This document shows positions 1-7,188 of a stretch of 56,045 nucleotides of DNA, in pieces. The number at the start of each line of letters is the position of its first letter. Position 1 is the first letter of the stretch. The notes under the pieces were generated by a model. It was given only the letters and a program-made list of their open reading frames with translations. It ran no database searches and was not told where the DNA came from. The position numbers were made by a program, and so were the translations under genes. The stretch spans positions 1 to 56,045 of the IMG/VR virus record IMGVR_UViG_3300036790_000795; one strand, written 5' to 3'. This stretch comes from a virus.

Positions 1-726
1 GTGAGCGTCGAGCCTGTCTTCGACGATGGCCAGATCCGGCTCTATCACGGTGACTGCCGGGAGATCCTGCCGCAGCTCGAGGCGGAGGTGGTCATCACAG
101 ATCCGCCGTACGGGGCGCGGCTCTACCCGACCGACACGGACGCTCTGAGCCCCGCTCTGCTCGCCTCGTGGGTCGCTGCGTATCGGTCTGTCGCGGTCTT
201 TGGCTGGCCCGAGCGACTGGTAGGCATGTGTGTGGATGCTGGTGTGCACCCATCGGAGTGGGTCACTTGGTGGCCGACCAATGCACGGTATCGCGGCTTC
301 AACCCTCGTGGCCTGTGGCGCGAGTGTGAGTGCATCGCCGCCTTCGGTGATGGTGACTGGACGGTGCTACGTCAGCCACGGGCAGTCACGACGACACCGA
401 TGCCCAATCGAGGGAAGCGCATCCCGGCAGGCAAAGAGCGCGCCGATGCGCAGATGGGGGACGTCTGGCGCGACGAGTCGCCACGGCTGAATCCGAATCA
501 ACGGGGGCGCCTGCATCCGAACCAGAAGCCCGAGAGCCTCATGCGGCGCTTAATCTCCGTCACCACAGGGACGGTATGCGACCCATTTGCGGGCTCCGGA
601 TCGACCCTCTCGGCGGCTCGTGCGCTCGGACGCCGCGCCGTCGGCATCGAGATCGAGGAGAGCTACTGCGCGGTCATCATTGAGCGCCTCGCACAGACAT
701 CTCTTGAGACGGGGGTAGCTGCGTGA
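1..726 (+). CDS. DNA methyltransferase (N6-adenine/N4-cytosine family)
   Basis: 241-residue SAM-dependent DNA methyltransferase. The catalytic motif VVITDPPYG is near residue 33 and the SAM-binding motif DPFAGSGSTLSAARALG near residue 195, so motif IV precedes motif I, as in the PF01555-type N6/N4 methylases. A DPPY catalytic motif favours adenine N6. There is almost no separate target-recognition domain and no restriction nuclease follows, so it is an orphan modification enzyme, probably protecting phage DNA. It starts with GTG at the first base of the window, so a longer upstream start cannot be excluded. Its stop overlaps the next start by 4 bases. Confidence 0.93.
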   Translation: MSVEPVFDDGQIRLYHGDCREILPQLEAEVVITDPPYGARLYPTDTDALSPALLASWVAAYRSVAVFGWPERLVGMCVDAGVHPSEWVTWWPTNARYRGFNPRGLWRECECIAAFGDGDWTVLRQPRAVTTTPMPNRGKRIPAGKERADAQMGDVWRDESPRLNPNQRGRLHPNQKPESLMRRLISVTTGTVCDPFAGSGSTLSAARALGRRAVGIEIEESYCAVIIERLAQTSLETGVAA

Positions 727-956
727 CCTCTCGTCCTGTTGTGTTGTGGTGGACGGAGTTGCCTCGCGGTGAGGTCGCTCCGATGTTGATCGGGGCCGCG
801 AGATTCGAGCGCCGATGGCGAGCGCTCGCCAGCCATGTGGAGGACCTGAAGGCTGAGATCCTGACGTTCGGCGCGGCGTCGCTCGTGCCGCCCGCACTGA
901 CGCATCAGCTCGCGAAGGCTCGGCGCAGGCTCAGGGCACTGGAGCGGACCTCGTGA
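723..956 (+). CDS. Small hypothetical protein
   Basis: 77 residues, GTG start inside a GTGA overlap with the methyltransferase stop. A hydrophobic N-terminal stretch (VVLWWTELPRG) is followed by a basic helical region ending KARRRLRALERTS. No family recognised. Position in a chain of 4-base overlaps supports real translation as part of the accessory operon. Confidence 0.7.
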   Translation: MTSRPVVLWWTELPRGEVAPMLIGAARFERRWRALASHVEDLKAEILTFGAASLVPPALTHQLAKARRRLRALERTS

Positions 957-1198
957 GCGCTGTCGGGCACTTAGGGCCGTGCTCGCTGTGCGCTGGTGTT
1001 CTCCCGGATGGCGAGTGGTGTCGAGCCTGCGGCTACAAGCATCCAGGGGGGCGCAAGCCTGTCGAGCCGATGACGGGCTTGCCGTTGGCAATCAGGCTCG
1101 CGAAGGGCGCGTGCCTGAGCACCGATAGCCGCGAGCAGAGAGAAGCGTTCCATGCGGCCTGTGTTGAGCGCGCCCAGCGGGAGGGAGAGCAGCGGTGA
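953..1198 (+). CDS. Small zinc-ribbon protein
   Basis: 81 residues. Two CxxC pairs, CSLC (near residue 10) and CRAC (near residue 23), make a rubredoxin-like zinc knuckle; the rest is charged and helical. Overlaps both neighbours by 4 bases. Function unknown; one of many small CxxC proteins in this operon. Confidence 0.75.
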   Translation: MSAVGHLGPCSLCAGVLPDGEWCRACGYKHPGGRKPVEPMTGLPLAIRLAKGACLSTDSREQREAFHAACVERAQREGEQR

Positions 1199-1506
1199 GC
1201 GGCATCAAGCGCCGCAATGGCGCGCTCGTGGGCTGGACGCGCAACGCGGGCTTCTCGCTGGAGATGCCGTGGAGGAACCCGACACGGCGTCGGCAGGTCC
1301 TGCGGCTGACTGTGCGTGTGCGCGCTCGACGGCGCTGGAGATGGTTCCGGGTCGAGATCGCGTGGCCTCGTCGTGATCTGCGGCTTGGTCGCGGGACGTG
1401 GACGCTGGAAGCAAAATCCTGGCTGACTGATGCTTCGATGAGGGGCGCGATTGGCCTGAAGACGTTCGTGCGTTTGAAGGTTGGGCTCGGGGGTCGTCAG
1501 TCGTGA
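1195..1506 (+). CDS. Basic hypothetical protein
   Basis: 103 residues, very rich in Arg and Trp (e.g. VRARRRWRWFRVEIAWPRR). GTGA overlap with the preceding gene. The high positive charge would suit nucleic-acid or envelope binding, but that is inference. No family recognised. Confidence 0.7.
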   Translation: MSGIKRRNGALVGWTRNAGFSLEMPWRNPTRRRQVLRLTVRVRARRRWRWFRVEIAWPRRDLRLGRGTWTLEAKSWLTDASMRGAIGLKTFVRLKVGLGGRQS

Positions 1507-1706
1507 CGCGCAAGCAGCGTCAGTACGGTCGCGGGCTCAGCCGCAGTCCGCTGGGAATGTCGAAGCATCGGACAAGCGGTCGGCCTCCACGCTCAGGCGG
1601 CCTGAAGATGTGGATGGCCCGTGAAGTCGAGGGCCTTCGCGAGAGGCGTCCGGCACCGCGCATGTACTCGTCGATCGCAGAGCTGATGAGCGAGCGTCGT
1701 CGGTGA
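1503..1706 (+). CDS. Small basic hypothetical protein
   Basis: 67 residues, GTG start overlapping the previous stop by 4 bases. Basic throughout (MTRKQRQYGRGLSRS, then a helix MWMAREVEGLRERR). No recognisable domain; supported mainly by the overlap chain and codon use. Confidence 0.65.
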   Translation: MTRKQRQYGRGLSRSPLGMSKHRTSGRPPRSGGLKMWMAREVEGLRERRPAPRMYSSIAELMSERRR

Positions 1707-1963
1707 GCGTGTCTCCACGGACCTGGACGCTGCTCGGCGAACATGGTTGCTCGACTGTGCTCGGCCCCCAGCTCGGACCGTTCCATCGCGTCGAGGTCGT
1801 CGAGCTTGAGCCTCTCCTAGATCTGCTGGAGCTGTTCGTTGAACCCATCGACTGTCGGTTGGATCACCACGGCTCCTGCCAGCAGCACGGGTGGCTCGAC
1901 GAGGGCCGCTGCTACCAGGCGCTCATGAAGGATCTGTTGCGTGAGCACGGGAGACTGACGTGA
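1703..1963 (+). CDS. Small acidic hypothetical protein
   Basis: 86 residues, GTG start. The middle is a Leu-rich helix (VEVVELEPLLDLLELFV) and the C-terminal half carries His and Cys residues (DHHGSCQQHG...GRCYQ) that could bind metal. Overlaps both neighbours by 4 bases. No family recognised. Confidence 0.68.
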   Translation: MSVSPRTWTLLGEHGCSTVLGPQLGPFHRVEVVELEPLLDLLELFVEPIDCRLDHHGSCQQHGWLDEGRCYQALMKDLLREHGRLT

Positions 1964-2208
1964 GCCGCGTGGCGACGGTCAGCCAGATGAGGAATCTCGC
2001 GATTCTCGCGGACCCGCGGACCGTGATCCTCGCTGCCCCGCGTCATGCGCCGTGGCCAGCACTGCGAGCCCATGGGTGGATTGAGCCCGTGGACGATCCG
2101 GGCTCGGCGTGCATTGAGAGGATCACACCCGAGGGGCTACGCGCTCTCGCTGACGCGCTTGAGCGTCACGGCTATGAGGCGCTGCTCAACACGGGACGGC
2201 AGGCGTGA
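1960..2208 (+). CDS. Small hypothetical protein, possible winged-helix fold
   Basis: 82 residues, GTG start. The pattern HGWIEPVDDPG...ITPEGLRALADALERHG resembles a short winged-helix in which a beta-hairpin precedes a recognition-like helix, similar to phage DUFs with 'lTpaGlrAla' endings. Functional assignment is only inference. Its TGA overlaps the GTG of the cytosine methyltransferase. Confidence 0.68.
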   Translation: MSRVATVSQMRNLAILADPRTVILAAPRHAPWPALRAHGWIEPVDDPGSACIERITPEGLRALADALERHGYEALLNTGRQA

Positions 2209-3146
2209 ATGTCGGCTCGTGCTTCTCAGGCGTCGGCATCCTCGACTACGGGCTCACTCTCGCCGGGCTCAAGCACGCCTGGTTCTGCGAGGCTGACGAG
2301 TTCAGGCGAAGCATCCTCGCCAAGCGCTGGCCCGGAAAGCCCATCGTCTCTGACATTCGAGGGCTCGGAGCTGCGACTGTTCAGCGAGTCGACGTCATCG
2401 CTGGCGGCTTCCCCTGCAAGGGAGCAAGCACCGCGGGGAAGCGCAACGGGTTCGAGCATGCCGAGACCGTTCTGTGGCGAGAGATGGCCCGCGCCATTGG
2501 CGAGCTTCGACCGCGATATGTGCTGCTGGAGAACGTGGCGAACCTCCTTGTTCTCAGGCCCGACGGAGGAGAGCCCGGAGAGTTGTGGGCCGAGGTTCTC
2601 GGGACCTTGGCCGCGCTCGGATTCGATGTCGAATGGGACTGTCTACCAGCGGCAGCCGTCGGCGCCCCGCACCTCCGTGACCGGGTCTTCGCCATTGCTA
2701 CCCACGCCGATGGCGAGGACGCACGGTGGCACTCAGATCTCCTCAGCATCAAGGGAGGGCGGCCTGATGCTGGAGGAGACGATCAAACTGCTGCCAACTC
2801 CGGTCAGCGGAGACTCTCGCAACAGCCGCAACGGGACGGCGCAGCGGCGCGCGGGAGCACCCGGTCATCCCGGCATGACGCTGAGCGACGTGGCGTTCGA
2901 GTGGAGTGGGGCGACTTCGAGCCCGCGATCGGACGGTGGGAGCAGATCCACGGGCTTGCGCCTGAGCCCTTGGTTCGTCGAGTGGATGATCGGGGCGCCA
3001 TGCGGGTGGAGCGATCCCGGCTGTCTGCTCTCGGCGACGGCGTTCAAGTGCAGGTGGGAAGGCTCGTCGGAGAACGACTCCTCAAGCTGGAGCGAAAGCG
3101 CGTGAAGGCTGAGGCTCAACGGAGAGCGAGCGTGGCAGCGTGCTAA
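2205..3146 (+). CDS. Cytosine-5 DNA methyltransferase
   Basis: 313-residue C5 methyltransferase of the phage Dcm type. The SAM motif is CFSGVGILDYGL at the N-terminus, the catalytic Pro-Cys loop is GGFPCKGAS near residue 67, the ENV motif is LLENVANLL near residue 107, followed by GAPHLRDRVF. The C-terminal part has WGDFEPAIGRWE and a closing LSALGDGVQVQ, equivalent to the family's ALGNGV motif. GTG 2205 is the start in this frame; the ATG at 2209 opens a different frame. The region between RDRVF and WGDFEP is poorly conserved here, while the frame one base on carries the motifs normally found there (see next entry). Orphan methylase, probably anti-restriction. Confidence 0.93.
   Translation: MNVGSCFSGVGILDYGLTLAGLKHAWFCEADEFRRSILAKRWPGKPIVSDIRGLGAATVQRVDVIAGGFPCKGASTAGKRNGFEHAETVLWREMARAIGELRPRYVLLENVANLLVLRPDGGEPGELWAEVLGTLAALGFDVEWDCLPAAAVGAPHLRDRVFAIATHADGEDARWHSDLLSIKGGRPDAGGDDQTAANSGQRRLSQQPQRDGAAARGSTRSSRHDAERRGVRVEWGDFEPAIGRWEQIHGLAPEPLVRRVDDRGAMRVERSRLSALGDGVQVQVGRLVGERLLKLERKRVKAEAQRRASVAAC
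2209..3105 (+). other. Open overlapping frame inside the cytosine methyltransferase
   Basis: An ATG-initiated 298-codon frame runs inside the methyltransferase gene. Its first half is low-complexity Ser/Pro/Arg, as expected of a shadow frame. From about codon 160, however, it reads LLPTPMARTHGG, LLPTPVSGDS and LSPWFVEWMIGAPCGW. These are characteristic elements of the C-terminal half of phage cytosine methyltransferases and of phage hypothetical proteins annotated next to them. Either this is a true overprinted gene or the pattern records ancient compensating frame changes. Translation is not proven. Confidence 0.4.
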
Positions 3147-3370
3147 ACGCCATGCGTCTTTTTTGCGGTCTCGATGAGCCTACTCAACGCCTGAGCCTCG
3201 GTTGCGCCCTCACCGACAGTCGAGAACTCTCCATGCTTCTCGCTATCGACGGGTGGCTCCATGGACGCGACCCAACCCTCCTTGGTCTTGGTCGTCTGCA
3301 CCGTGCAGCCCAACGATTCTGCCAGCTGTTCAGCGGCGGCGCTTACGCGTTGGAGGGCATCGTCGGGCAT
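3143..3370 (-). CDS. Small leftward hypothetical protein
   Basis: 75 residues on the minus strand within a rightward operon. The sequence is well balanced and protein-like: a helix (ALQRVSAAAEQLAESL), a strand region with KEGWVASMEPP, then GEGATEAQALSRLIETA. Its 3' end meets the cytosine methyltransferase stop. A GAGGGG lies directly before the ATG but no good ribosome site or promoter is visible. The rightward frame over the same bases looks like its shadow. Confidence 0.6.
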   Translation of the reverse strand: MPDDALQRVSAAAEQLAESLGCTVQTTKTKEGWVASMEPPVDSEKHGEFSTVGEGATEAQALSRLIETAKKTHGV

Positions 3371-3393
3371 CCCCTCATCTTAGGAGGTCGCGT

Positions 3394-3780
3394 GTGAGCT
3401 CTCGCGCTATCAGCGACGAGCTGGAGGAGCGCGTATGCGCGTGTGGTTGCCCAGCCTCAATGGAGGGCAAGCGCAAGAAAGCCGTCTACGCCTCGGCCGC
3501 CTGCAAGACGAGGGATTGGAAGCGTCGGAAAGGAATCACCGGCATACGGTATGTAAAAGCGTCACAGAACCGTAAATCGTCCGGTATCCAGGTGTCGTAC
3601 TGGAAGACACGGGCTCTGATGCGCCTCCGGCTCGTCGCGACTGCCCGGAGGAAACCGTTCGACGATCTGACGTTGAACGAGGCGTTGGACGTAGCACTCG
3701 GCGTACTCGACGAGGCCGTGCCGGCGAAGCAACGCGAACTGCTTGAGCAGCGAACCACTACCAGTAGGAGGGCAGCCTGA
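3394..3780 (+). CDS. Hypothetical protein with Cys motif
   Basis: 128 residues. The GTG at 3394 is preceded by AGGAGG at 3382-3387, a near-perfect ribosome site that decides the start. The N-terminal CACGCPASMEGKRKKAVYAS...ACK resembles the phage zinc motif 'C.CG....g.r.r.YcS..C' used for binding a single metal. A helical acidic C-terminus follows (LTLNEALDVALGVLDEAV). Role unknown. Confidence 0.78.
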   Translation: MSSRAISDELEERVCACGCPASMEGKRKKAVYASAACKTRDWKRRKGITGIRYVKASQNRKSSGIQVSYWKTRALMRLRLVATARRKPFDDLTLNEALDVALGVLDEAVPAKQRELLEQRTTTSRRAA

Positions 3781-3781
3781 G

Positions 3782-4147
3782 ATGGGCTTATTCGGTGATC
3801 CAAAGATGGCGATGTGTCCGTCGTGCAATGAGCCGTTGATCTCGACCTTTGCGTTTCGCGGCTACGAGTTCTACTGCCTTTGCTGCGGCCGGCATCTCGA
3901 GTTCTTGAAACCTGTCGGCGCAGAGGTCACGCCGGAGCTAACCGCGCGCCAAGAGGCGTTGCAAGCGGAATGGGACGAGCACGCCGGCCGCAAGCTGCTG
4001 ATCTCCGGCTGGTACGACGACTGTGAGCTCTGCAAAGCGCGCGACGAGGGGTATCACCGAGAACACGCCACCAACGAGGAGCGTGACGCCGATCGGCAGG
4101 CGCGCGAGTGGCTCGTGGATCGAGCAAAGCGGAAGGAGCCAGCATGA
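3782..4147 (+). CDS. Zinc-ribbon hypothetical protein
   Basis: 121 residues. A four-Cys ribbon is formed by C12/C15 (CPSC) and C32/C35 (CLCC), followed by a helical region and a second Cys pair (CELC) near residue 87. ATG at 3782 follows a TAGGAGGG site ending about 9 bases upstream. Family unknown; probably a nucleic-acid or protein-binding adaptor. Confidence 0.78.
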   Translation: MGLFGDPKMAMCPSCNEPLISTFAFRGYEFYCLCCGRHLEFLKPVGAEVTPELTARQEALQAEWDEHAGRKLLISGWYDDCELCKARDEGYHREHATNEERDADRQAREWLVDRAKRKEPA

Positions 4148-4350
4148 CCGTAGAGCACTCTGAGCCCGCGCGCACGCGTAAGGCGGTCGTCAGCTACGCG
4201 CTGGCTGATTCGTCGGACGTGAAGCGCCAGGCTCTCCTTGACGGCATGAGGGATTGCGCCGCCGAGCTGCTGGAGCTGGGCGAGTCGAGGGAGAGCCTGA
4301 ACGACGCGATCGAACAACTCGGCTCCGATGTCGAAACGGGGTGCATCTGA
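4144..4350 (+). CDS. Small hypothetical protein
   Basis: 68 residues, ATGA overlap with the previous gene. Begins MTVEHSE and then forms two acidic helices (RQALLDGMRDCAAELLELG; SLNDAIEQLG). The first codons share an exact 16-base segment with the start region of the next gene (4150-4165 and 4362-4377), suggesting local duplication. Confidence 0.72.
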   Translation: MTVEHSEPARTRKAVVSYALADSSDVKRQALLDGMRDCAAELLELGESRESLNDAIEQLGSDVETGCI

Positions 4351-4757
4351 TGCCTGACTCTGTAGAGCACTCTGAGCACCCGAAGTCTGTGCGCGAGGCT
4401 GAGCGTGCCGCCAATCCCGACGCACCACCGCAGCCAGCTGACTATCTCTGCGATGAGTGCGGTTGTCGCGAGGCGTGGCTTGTCGATGGGGCGATGCTCA
4501 GCGACATCATCGAGGATGTCTGGGATCACCTGGACGACTCGACATTCGAGATCGTCAGGGCCTACTACCGACTGCGCTGGACGACACCGGAGGAGCTTGC
4601 CGACGAAGACAAGCTCTACGACCTTTTCGGTGATCACGAGATGTCGGGCATCGACACGTCGGTCGTTTACGAGGAGGTCACGAAGGATCACGAGGATGAC
4701 CCCGACGTGCATCTCTTCGTGCGCTTCGAGGCTGTCAAGGAGACCGCCGATGCCTGA
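4350..4757 (+). CDS. Acidic hypothetical protein with CxxC
   Basis: 135 residues, ATG overlapping the upstream TGA. After the MPDSVEHSEH start shared with its upstream neighbour comes a half zinc motif (YLCDECGCREAW), then a strongly acidic region (SDIIEDVWDHLDDS, HEDDPDVHLFVRFE). The ferredoxin-like ending and high negative charge recall DNA-mimic proteins, but that is only a guess. Confidence 0.75.
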   Translation: MPDSVEHSEHPKSVREAERAANPDAPPQPADYLCDECGCREAWLVDGAMLSDIIEDVWDHLDDSTFEIVRAYYRLRWTTPEELADEDKLYDLFGDHEMSGIDTSVVYEEVTKDHEDDPDVHLFVRFEAVKETADA

Positions 4758-5172
4758 CTCCGACCCACGTATGATAGAGGTAGTCGCTCAGATTCTCTAC
4801 GGCGAACGGGATGAGCCCCGCAACGCGTTTCTGCCGCTGTGGGATCGACAGACTGAAGCCCGGCAGAATCACTTCCGTGAGAAGGCTCAATTTATCCTCG
4901 CCGCCCTAGACGACTACTACGGCAAGCGGGCCCTTGAGATGGTCGATCGTTACGGCGACCTTGAGCCTGCACCCGACGACCCTTCCCTCCGGGATCTCCT
5001 ACGAACGCTCTCGGCGGTCAACGCGCGGGTGCCCATGGAGGGCGTCGAAACAGATGATCTTGTTGCTGCGGGGCTGCTTGATGTCGGTCGGGATGGCGTT
5101 GGCCCCTTCGTGCGCCTCACCGACAAGGCTCGTGAGTTGATCCGTGCAGCTATCAACCAAGAGGAGGCGTAG
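4750..5172 (+). CDS. Hypothetical protein, winged-helix C-terminus
   Basis: 140 residues, overlapping the previous gene by 8 bases. The N-terminal segment (RMIEVVAQILYGERD...FREKAQFILAALDDYYG) resembles a short helical domain seen in phage proteins. The C-terminal part (VETDDLVAAGLLDVGRDGV...VRLTDKARELIRAAI) reads as a winged helix with the 'GLL...vrLTdkGre' pattern. Its start shares a GATGCCTGACTC segment with the gene before. Confidence 0.76.
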   Translation: MPDSDPRMIEVVAQILYGERDEPRNAFLPLWDRQTEARQNHFREKAQFILAALDDYYGKRALEMVDRYGDLEPAPDDPSLRDLLRTLSAVNARVPMEGVETDDLVAAGLLDVGRDGVGPFVRLTDKARELIRAAINQEEA

Positions 5173-5370
5173 ATGGGGCTCACTGTGAAGATAGAAGGCG
5201 TGAACGATCACGAAACACTGGCGCGCTTCGCTCGCGGGGAGGAGGTCGGCGACGAGGCGATCGACATCTTAGAAGCGCTCGGCTGGGTGCGCAGCATTCC
5301 CGCCGTGACGAGCGCCGGACGCGCGGTTCTGGAAGAGGACAGAACTGTTCCTTGGAGCTGGAGGAAATGA
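5173..5370 (+). CDS. Small hypothetical protein
   Basis: 65 residues, starting right after the previous stop with GGAGG at 5162-5166. The C-terminal half (AIDILEALGWVRSIPAVTSAGRAVLEED) again has a winged-helix wing-like pattern, as in the gene before it, which suggests related fold or duplication. No specific family recognised. Confidence 0.72.
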   Translation: MGLTVKIEGVNDHETLARFARGEEVGDEAIDILEALGWVRSIPAVTSAGRAVLEEDRTVPWSWRK

Positions 5371-6269
5371 TGCCCGACGAGTCGAGCAGCGAGGAGCGGG
5401 AGGTACTTGCGGCCGCGCTTGAGGATGGCGCGATCCCAGGCGAGGATCCGGTCCGTGCATGGCTGCGAGGTGGCGAGCAGGGGTTCGAGGCCGCTAAGCG
5501 CTTCTACTCGGCCGACCCCGAAAGTCTGGCCGGCCGGCTTGATGTGGCGGAAAGGGACTCCGCAGCAAGCGACGCTCGCATAGCCGAGTTGCGGGCCGAG
5601 GTCGACAGGTTGGATGAACTGCGGAGGTCAACAGAAGATGATGAGGATCGAAACGCGGGATCAGATGCTGGTCGCGGTGCGGGCGATGAACCCGTGCAGG
5701 GCGAAGACGGGATCGGCAGTGGCGGTCCTGGGGTGGATCGCTCTCGTCGAGCGAGTGATCGCAGCCGAAGCTCACTAGTAGCCGAGCCATCCTCTGCCAA
5801 GGAACGTCGTAGGGCGGTGGTCAGTCGTGCTGCTGAGCAGGTGCGGCGCGGCATTCCGGTCACGCGAGCAGCAAGCGCCTCTACCGAGGAGCAAGCGGAC
5901 GAAATGTGCGTGTGTGGCCATCCGCGTAGGTCACACACTGGGGGCGCGCACGATGGCCTCTGCGGTCAATGTGCATCGTTCCGGGCCAAGCGGCAGGAGA
6001 TCACAGAGGAACCCGAACGGTGCGCAATGTGCGGCACGACCGCAGAGCTGGAGAGTGGGGACTGTGCGTTCTGCGCGGGTCGCGAGTCCATCTCGAAGAT
6101 CACAGATGAGATGGTCGAGACTGCTGCAAAGGCTTTCTGGGAAGAGCTCAAGCCGCGCAGTGTCTTCAGTTGGGATGAGATCACCGAGTCGGGCCGGGCG
6201 GCCAATCGTGGGTACGCCAGGGTGATGCTCCGCGCCGCTCTACTACAGGAGAGCGAGAAGGATGCTTGA
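5367..6269 (+). CDS. Coiled-coil and zinc-finger hypothetical protein
   Basis: About 300 residues; ATG 5367 (or 5370) follows GGAGG at 5360-5364. Regions in order: acidic helical N-terminus; a short coiled coil (SDARIAELRAEVDRLDELR); a low-complexity Asp/Gly/Arg/Ser linker (about residues 93-145); two zinc-binding segments (CVCGHPRRSH...CGQC and CAMCGT...CAFC); and a helical tail (DEMVETAAKAFWEEL). The linker looks out of register: an alternative 46-codon frame at 5638-5778 is well formed. An ancient frameshift, insertion or overlapping gene is possible. Confidence 0.72.
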   Translation: MMPDESSSEEREVLAAALEDGAIPGEDPVRAWLRGGEQGFEAAKRFYSADPESLAGRLDVAERDSAASDARIAELRAEVDRLDELRRSTEDDEDRNAGSDAGRGAGDEPVQGEDGIGSGGPGVDRSRRASDRSRSSLVAEPSSAKERRRAVVSRAAEQVRRGIPVTRAASASTEEQADEMCVCGHPRRSHTGGAHDGLCGQCASFRAKRQEITEEPERCAMCGTTAELESGDCAFCAGRESISKITDEMVETAAKAFWEELKPRSVFSWDEITESGRAANRGYARVMLRAALLQESEKDA

Positions 6270-6447
6270 CGCTTTCGCGGTGCTGTTTCTTGTCCTGTTC
6301 GTCCTCTATCTCGCGGAGCCCCGCCGTGGTGGGCACCGGCCACCGAAGTCGATGCGGACGCCGCATCGACCGCCCCCCACGCCTGCCGATGCAAGCACGT
6401 CTGCGCGTCCCCGTCGAGCACAGCAGGAGGCGAGAGCGAGTGAGTGA
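6262..6447 (+). CDS. Small single-pass membrane protein
   Basis: 61 residues. Residues 3-18 (DAFAVLFLVLFVLYLA) form one clear membrane helix, followed by a Pro/Arg-rich cytoplasmic tail. GAGAAGG precedes the ATG and the gene overlaps the previous stop by 8 bases. It ends back to back with the leftward gene that stops at 6448. Confidence 0.62.
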   Translation: MLDAFAVLFLVLFVLYLAEPRRGGHRPPKSMRTPHRPPPTPADASTSARPRRAQQEARASE

Positions 6448-6657
6448 TCAGGTTGTCTCTCGCGCTCGCCTGCGCAGATTGCCGGTGCGTTGCATTGAGA
6501 GCCCGAGGCGTTGCGCGATGGTGGCTTGGGTGATGCGCTCGGCCCAGGAGCGGCGTAGCAGCTCGTCTCGTTGGGCGATGAGCTGTTGTCGCTTGGCTTC
6601 CAGGCCGGTAAGGCGCGCTTGCACCTTGGCGAGCTGGTCGAGAGTCGAGTCAGGCAT
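6448..6657 (-). CDS. Small coiled-coil helix-turn-helix protein
   Basis: 69 residues. Residues 4-36 form a coiled coil (LAKVQARLTGLEAKRQQLIA) and residues 40-60 a helix-turn-helix (ITQATIAQRLGLSMQRTGNL). This is the layout of small actinobacterial regulators in which a coiled coil dimerises a sigma-4-like HTH. Its ATG overlaps the stop of the upstream gene in the same leftward unit, implying coupled translation. Confidence 0.82.
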   Translation of the reverse strand: MPDSTLDQLAKVQARLTGLEAKRQQLIAQRDELLRRSWAERITQATIAQRLGLSMQRTGNLRRRARETT

Positions 6658-7057
6658 TGGTGTTACGCTCGCGGCGAAGCACGTCTCCATCACGCCAGCA
6701 GCGCACTGTCTCGTCGGGGTAGAGGCGCAATCCCGAGATGCCAGGGACGTCATCCGGGACCCCGGCCGCGTAGTCGAGGTCGGTGGGGAGTGCGTAGCCG
6801 ACATGGAGGGCATTTCGGCCAAAGGGAGTGATCGAGTCAATGCGCTGTGCTGTGCCAGCCTCGTCGATGACGAGGTCGCCAGGTTGCAGCTCGTCTCCGC
6901 GGCGCAGAGGTGCGCCATGCCGCAGCGCGAGCCATGTGCGTTCGTTCGCATGGGCTGCCTCGTCGGTGCCCGTGCTGTGGATCTCGTTGCGCCCTGTGAT
7001 GCGCTCGACGATCTCGGCGGTGGTCAATGCTCGGTTGAGGTCGGTCTGGGTGCTCAT
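6650..7057 (-). CDS. Hypothetical protein, first gene of leftward unit
   Basis: 135 residues. ATG at 7057 is preceded by GAGGAGAG with a 6-base gap, fixing the start over longer options. An N-terminal helix (NRALTTAEIVERITGRNEI) is followed by a beta-rich region with GDELQPGDLVIDEAGTAQRI, an SH3-like or 'AbrB/ASCH-like' appearance. Co-transcribed with the HTH gene downstream from the promoter at 7097-7126. Specific function unknown. Confidence 0.78.
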   Translation of the reverse strand: MSTQTDLNRALTTAEIVERITGRNEIHSTGTDEAAHANERTWLALRHGAPLRRGDELQPGDLVIDEAGTAQRIDSITPFGRNALHVGYALPTDLDYAAGVPDDVPGISGLRLYPDETVRCWRDGDVLRRERNTNA

Positions 7058-7096
7058 GTGGCTCTCCTCGGTTGGGGTGGTTTGGATCATGAGCAC

Positions 7097-7126
7097 AGCT
7101 TAGCACAGGGACGAGCATCATGTCAA
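7097..7126 (-). promoter_or_regulatory. Sigma-70 promoter of leftward two-gene unit
   Basis: On the minus strand a consensus TTGACA (-35, bases 7126-7121) and TAAGCT (-10, bases 7102-7097) are separated by 18 bases. The first start codon is 40 bases downstream, leaving a short leader with a good ribosome site. Confidence 0.75.
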
Positions 7127-7138
7127 GGGGACGAGCAT
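7108..7138. promoter_or_regulatory. Direct-repeat operator at leftward promoter
   Basis: GGGACGAGCAT occurs at 7108-7118 and again at 7128-7138, exactly 20 bases (two helical turns) apart. The copies flank the -35 box of the leftward promoter, so a dimeric regulator bound here would block or contact polymerase. Candidates are the HTH protein of the unit itself or the divergent HTH protein at 7189-7677. Confidence 0.62.
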
Positions 7139-7188
7139 ACGACTGCGGGGAACTACCTACCGGAGAATCGAGTGAGGGGAGCCAGCGA

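Noticed and set aside
3140-3397. Plus-strand 85-codon frame between the methyltransferase and the next gene
   Set aside because: Composition looks like the shadow of the better minus-strand gene at 3143-3370, and no ribosome site precedes it.
5638-5778. 46-codon frame inside the 5367-6269 gene (MMRIETRDQMLVAVRAM...)
   Set aside because: Protein-like and perhaps evidence of an old frame change, but it lacks its own ribosome site and lies wholly within a longer gene; mentioned there instead of called.
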